From Pseudomonadota bacterium (lineage in GTDB: Bacteria; Pseudomonadota; Alphaproteobacteria; Rhizobiales; Xanthobacteraceae): DNA of 9,178 nucleotides. This document shows positions 6,733 to 9,178 of this stretch, piece by piece. Numbering within the stretch: the first letter of the stretch is position 1; every line of letters starts with the position of its first letter. The translations under genes were made by a program, and so were the position numbers. The notes below the pieces were generated by a model, which did not search any database, had not been told where the DNA came from, and saw nothing but the letters and a program-made list of their open reading frames with translations. The stretch spans positions 1 through 9,178 of the forward strand of contig JAKAMD010000120.1 of NCBI GenBank assembly GCA_021823875.1, in the 5' to 3' direction.

Positions 6733-7125
6733 ATGAGCTATCACTTCTCCAAGACGGTCGACATGCCGATCGACGCCGCCGCCGCGGCGACGGTCGAGGC
6801 GCTCAAGAAGAACGGCTTCGGTGTGCTGACTGAGATTGACGTGCAGAAGACTTTCAAGAACAAGCTCGACGTCGATTTCCGTCCCTATCGCATTCTGGGC
6901 GCCTGCAATCCGAAGTTCGCCTATCAGGCGCTGCAGGCGGAAGACAAGATCGGCACCATGCTGCCATGCAATGTCGTGCTGCAGGAGAAAGAGCCCGGCC
7001 GCACCGAGATTTCCGCAGTCGATCCGATCGCCTCGATGCGGGCAATCGACAACCCGAAGCTTGGCGACATCGCCGTCACTGTGCAGTCGATGCTGAAGCA
7101 GGTGATTGCCGATATTGGCAAGTGA
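6733..7125 (+). CDS. DUF302 domain protein
   Basis: This encodes 130 residues starting MSYHFSKTVDMPIDAAAAAT. The ATG at 6733 is chosen for the AAGGA ribosome site nine bases upstream; the upstream in-frame ATG at 6688 adds a low-quality leader. The DUF302 core is clear: an N-terminal beta-alpha unit in which VEALKKNGFGVLTEIDV (21-37) leads to the signature FRPYRILGACNPKFAYQAL (49-67), then IGTMLPCNVVLQE (73-85), with C58 and C79 the only cysteines. Structures of this domain (TT1751-like) are known, but its role is not settled. There is no signal peptide, so it is probably cytoplasmic. It lies 84 bases after pfkB on the same strand and shares its terminator, so it may be co-transcribed. Confidence 0.92.
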   Translation: MSYHFSKTVDMPIDAAAAATVEALKKNGFGVLTEIDVQKTFKNKLDVDFRPYRILGACNPKFAYQALQAEDKIGTMLPCNVVLQEKEPGRTEISAVDPIASMRAIDNPKLGDIAVTVQSMLKQVIADIGK

Positions 7126-7156
7126 CGACGGGGGCGTGACAATCCATTGCGCCGTC

Positions 7157-7187
7157 ATGGCCGGGCAACTGCCCGGCCATTTAATTT
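7157..7187 (+). terminator. Rho-independent terminator
   Basis: ATGGCCGGGC (7157-7166) pairs perfectly with GCCCGGCCAT (7171-7180) around the loop AACT, and TTAATTT (7181-7187) follows. It lies 31 bases after the DUF302 stop and would end the pfkB-DUF302 transcript. It also marks the last host-like operon before the integrated region. Confidence 0.9.
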
Positions 7188-7288
7188 GACCCCTCGCCGC
7201 GCATAAGGCGCGGACGCCGAACGCAGGGCTTGCGCCCGTGCCGGCCGCAAGCCAGACCGCGCTGGGTAACTCTGCCTGGGACGAGAAT
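7188..7288. other. Gene-free stretch with two hairpins, left flank of the tRNA remnant
   Basis: I see no gene here. CCGCGC (7197-7202) pairs with GCGCGG (7208-7213) across ATAAG. GGCTTGCG (7227-7234) pairs with CGCAAGCC (7246-7253) across 11 bases. These probably belong to the sequence downstream of the original minus-strand tRNA-Gly gene and may be its 3' processing or termination region. No T-run follows on either strand. Confidence 0.4.
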
Positions 7289-7332
7289 TGGAGCGGGCGA
7301 AGGGAATCGAACCCTCGTATGCAGCTTGGGAA
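7289..7332 (-). pseudogene. 3' fragment of tRNA-Gly(CCC), likely attachment site
   Basis: On the minus strand this reads as the 3' part of a tRNA. It starts in an anticodon loop TTCCCAA (7332-7326, anticodon CCC) and runs through the 3' anticodon stem and variable region. A T-arm follows, with loop TTCGATT and pairing arms GAGGG/CCCTT, then acceptor strand CGCCCGC, discriminator T and an encoded CCA (7291-7289). To the right of 7332 the tRNA is lost: the next bases do not pair with the GCTGC stem strand, and no D-arm or 5' acceptor (GCGGGCG expected) follows. A tRNA cut at the anticodon loop beside an integrase is the classic att product of element insertion into a tRNA 3' end. Confidence 0.85.
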
Positions 7333-7362
7333 AACGGATTCGCCGGCTTCGGCGAACCCGTT
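7333..7362 (-). other. Near-perfect hairpin abutting the tRNA fragment
   Basis: AACGG (7333-7337) pairs with CCGTT (7358-7362), and TTCGCCG (7339-7345) with CGGCGAA (7350-7356). There is one A/C mismatch and a GCTT loop. On the minus strand the stem is followed directly by TTTTCCC, so it could act as a terminator reading toward the tRNA remnant. It could also be a recombinase-binding or structured att element. GGATTCGC recurs at 7336 and 7363. Confidence 0.6.
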
Positions 7363-7451
7363 GGATTCGCGAACCTATTGTTTACCTTGATTTATTTGAC
7401 ATTTAGCGGCCTCAGCTCGACCTTCCCAAAAATTAAGCGTTTTCAACGACG

Positions 7452-7469
7452 TTGTACAATTGTTGTACA
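7452..7469. promoter_or_regulatory. Tandem TTGTACA motif upstream of the integrase, candidate operator
   Basis: TTGTACA occurs at 7452-7458 and again at 7463-7469, eleven bases apart, about one helical turn. The first copy extends to the perfect palindrome TTGTACAA. The pair ends just before the integrase ribosome binding site (GGGGAG), so a bound repressor could block transcription or initiation. A TTGACA at 7396-7401 could be the -35 box, but no good -10 is seen at the usual distance. Confidence 0.5.
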
Positions 7470-7481
7470 GGGGAGCCGACG

Positions 7482-9131
7482 GTGGCAGAGGCACAGTATC
7501 GACGCGTTAAGAAGAAGCTGACTGCGCTCGACGTCGATCGAGCCCGCTTTCACTCACAGAACCCGGTAGCAACGGCGCGCGTTATCGAATGGGCCGATAC
7601 TGAGTGCTCGGGGTTGGCGCTGCGGATCACCAAGCGCGAGGCCACCTGGCTCATCCGCCGTCGCGACAGCACCATTCGCATTGGCACCTGCAATGAAATC
7701 AGTCTGCCTCTTGCCCGTGAGATTGCGAAAAAGACCCGTGACGCCGCCAAGCGCGGCCGCAATCTGAAGACATTCGTGGAGAGGCTCGTTGCGCTCAGCA
7801 CGAACCAATACGAATACACCGATAGCTGGAAGGAGAAGATCGACCTCGAATTCGCCGATGCGATCGCCGACGAAGGCTCACCCTTGGGTCGCAGGTGGGT
7901 GAGAGGCGAACATCAAGCGACCTGGTCGTGGCTGAACCTCACCGACCGTTTTCTGGAAGCCAAATTGCCCAAACTGAAACGAAGCTATCGTCCCGAATAT
8001 GCTCATTACCTGCGGCTTCCCGAGTTCGCCGCGATCGCGAATGTCTTGGTGAAGGATCTCGATATCTACGACCTCGAAGGCGTCCGCGACAGGATGCTCA
8101 AGAAATATGCGCGGTCAACGGTGAGCCGCGCGGTCCGACAGGGTCGCGAAATGCTGACTTGGGCCTGGACCTACCACATCAAGGATGCGGGCCTGAAAGA
8201 TTGTCCTTTCGAGTGGTGGACCCGTTGGCGGGTCGAATATAAGCACCAAGTACGAACGCGACGGCCGACGATCGAGGAACTTGCACGTACGATGGTGTTG
8301 GCGGATGAATTCCGAAATTTGGCCGAGGGCGAACACGAAACTTACCCGGGAACCGTCTGTGCGCTCTGGATGGCGGTGCTTACCGGACAGCGGACCGGTT
8401 CGCTTCTTCAAATGCGGCAGAACCGTCTGTTCGATCCCGACCGCAATTTGAAGCTGCGCGGATGGAAGATCGCGAACTGGTCCAGCGAAGAGATGAAGGG
8501 TGGTCGCGACGGCGGACGACCGCATTCACTGCCGTTGCCGCCGCGTCTTTTGCGGACGCTCGCTCGCTTCCAGGCCCAGCAGCCGCGGAAATCGGAATGG
8601 ATGTTTTCGGCCAAGAGGTCGCAGGACCGGTTGACGCAATCAGCACTCAATCTTCTGATGTACCGGCTGCAAGGACGCGCCTATGATCACCGCAAGAAGA
8701 ACAAGCCGGCCCGTCCCGGCAAACCAGGGCCGAAACCGGCGCCGAAAGCGAAAGTCCGGAGAAATCTGTTCGCCGAATTCGGTATCAAGGCCTGGACGCT
8801 GCACGACGTCAGGCGCTCGCTGACTCGCTTTCTCGACGACAACCGACTAGGCGGCGCGGCCTCGGCGATTCTCGGCCACAAACTTGCTCATGAAAAAATG
8901 CCAGAGGAAGAGCGGATGGCCGAAGTCACGGAGATTCATTACAATTCTTCACAGCGTATTTTGCTTAAGGCAGAAGGAATGAAGCTGTGGGTCGATGCCA
9001 TTCTGGACGCGTGTGAGCGGGAGAGGTTCAACATAAAGAAGCAGAGCGCTCGCCAGTCGCACCTAAGAATGCCTTCGCCAGGTATGGTCCCTGACCTGCC
9101 GCCTAGATCGCGGACCAAAACGCAAGTGTGA
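7482..9131 (+). CDS. Tyrosine recombinase / site-specific integrase
   Basis: This encodes 549 residues from a GTG at 7482, chosen because GGGGAG lies six bases upstream; a TTG at 7452 is in frame but falls in the operator-like repeat. Residues about 41-92 resemble the DUF4102-type arm-binding domain (SGLALRITKREATWLIRR, then LGxY-like IGTCNEISLPLAREIA). A helical core-binding domain follows at about 145-240, then the catalytic domain at about 262-515. The catalytic set is complete: R304 (TGQRTGS), probably K339, H441 and R444 (LHDVRRS), H466 (ILGHK) and Y487 (EIHYNSS). It is longer than usual P4-type integrases (about 400 residues), partly through a Lys/Pro-rich insert at 404-428 and a basic tail. 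It catalyses integration and excision at the tRNA-derived att site beside it. GC content is lower than in the host genes. Confidence 0.93.
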   Translation: MAEAQYRRVKKKLTALDVDRARFHSQNPVATARVIEWADTECSGLALRITKREATWLIRRRDSTIRIGTCNEISLPLAREIAKKTRDAAKRGRNLKTFVERLVALSTNQYEYTDSWKEKIDLEFADAIADEGSPLGRRWVRGEHQATWSWLNLTDRFLEAKLPKLKRSYRPEYAHYLRLPEFAAIANVLVKDLDIYDLEGVRDRMLKKYARSTVSRAVRQGREMLTWAWTYHIKDAGLKDCPFEWWTRWRVEYKHQVRTRRPTIEELARTMVLADEFRNLAEGEHETYPGTVCALWMAVLTGQRTGSLLQMRQNRLFDPDRNLKLRGWKIANWSSEEMKGGRDGGRPHSLPLPPRLLRTLARFQAQQPRKSEWMFSAKRSQDRLTQSALNLLMYRLQGRAYDHRKKNKPARPGKPGPKPAPKAKVRRNLFAEFGIKAWTLHDVRRSLTRFLDDNRLGGAASAILGHKLAHEKMPEEERMAEVTEIHYNSSQRILLKAEGMKLWVDAILDACERERFNIKKQSARQSHLRMPSPGMVPDLPPRSRTKTQV

Positions 9132-9133
9132 CC

Positions 9134-9178
9134 GGCGGAGAGGAGGGATTTGAACGCCCGACACGCGGATCATGCGGT
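9134..9178 (-). pseudogene. tRNA 3'-end-like sequence, degenerate; possible second att site
   Basis: On the minus strand a T-loop TTCAAAT (9154-9148) is flanked by GGGCG and CCCTC. These pair at four of five positions, counting one G-U, with a C-C mismatch. An acceptor-like CTCTCCG (9142-9136) follows. No CCA is encoded (CCGG instead). Upstream, TCCGC could be a 3' anticodon stem next to a CAT-containing loop, but the other stem strand does not match before the window ends. The acceptor end looks serine-like; the rest looks more like a CAT tRNA. The identity is therefore open, and an intact tRNA is unlikely. Confidence 0.5.

Overview
The window looks like chromosomal DNA from a GC-rich alphaproteobacterium, probably of the Bradyrhizobium / Rhodopseudomonas / Xanthobacteraceae type. 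This is an inference from strong G/C third-position bias, from the families present (ECF41 sigma factor with its carboxymuconolactone-decarboxylase partner, DUF1801, DUF302, TauE/SafE permease) and from the tRNA-Gly(CCC) remnant. No rRNA and no CRISPR array is present.

Layout, left to right. (1) 1-551: 3' part of a phospholipase-D-superfamily gene (+), cut by the window edge. (2) 691-990: a small Sec-exported protein with four cysteines (-), convergent with the PLD gene; a GC-rich hairpin lies between them. (3) 1277-1363: a probable 28-residue single-pass membrane protein (+) with a strong ribosome binding site. (4) 1608-2957: two minus-strand genes, an AT-richer HEPN-like gene followed by a DUF1801 gene. 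(5) 2993-3073: a REP-like nested inverted repeat. (6) 3183-4572: a self-contained regulatory operon, with an exact match to the ECF41 promoter (TGTCACA-N16-CGTC), then an AhpD/CMD-like protein and an ECF41 sigma factor whose start overlaps the CMD stop. (7) 4630-5460: a TauE/SafE permease (-), convergent with the sigma gene. (8) 5695-7125: a Pfk-2-type 6-phosphofructokinase and a DUF302 protein (+), closed by a textbook terminator at 7157-7187. (9) 7188-9178: accessory DNA. It holds a 3' fragment of tRNA-Gly(CCC), an abutting hairpin, a tandem TTGTACA motif, a 549-residue tyrosine integrase and, three bases after the integrase stop, a second tRNA-3'-end-like sequence.

Two units are worth most attention. 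The CMD/ECF41 operon can be read completely from sequence: promoter, substrate-side enzyme and sigma factor with its fused C-terminal control domain (DGGGK, NPDKL), which together predict positive autoregulation. The right end is the edge of an integrative element, or a remnant of one, inserted at tRNA genes. The integrase is bracketed by two unlike tRNA 3' fragments in the same orientation, and the element may extend rightward beyond the window. The HEPN-like gene is probably acquired too, but I see no partner that would make it a recognised toxin-antitoxin or defence module.
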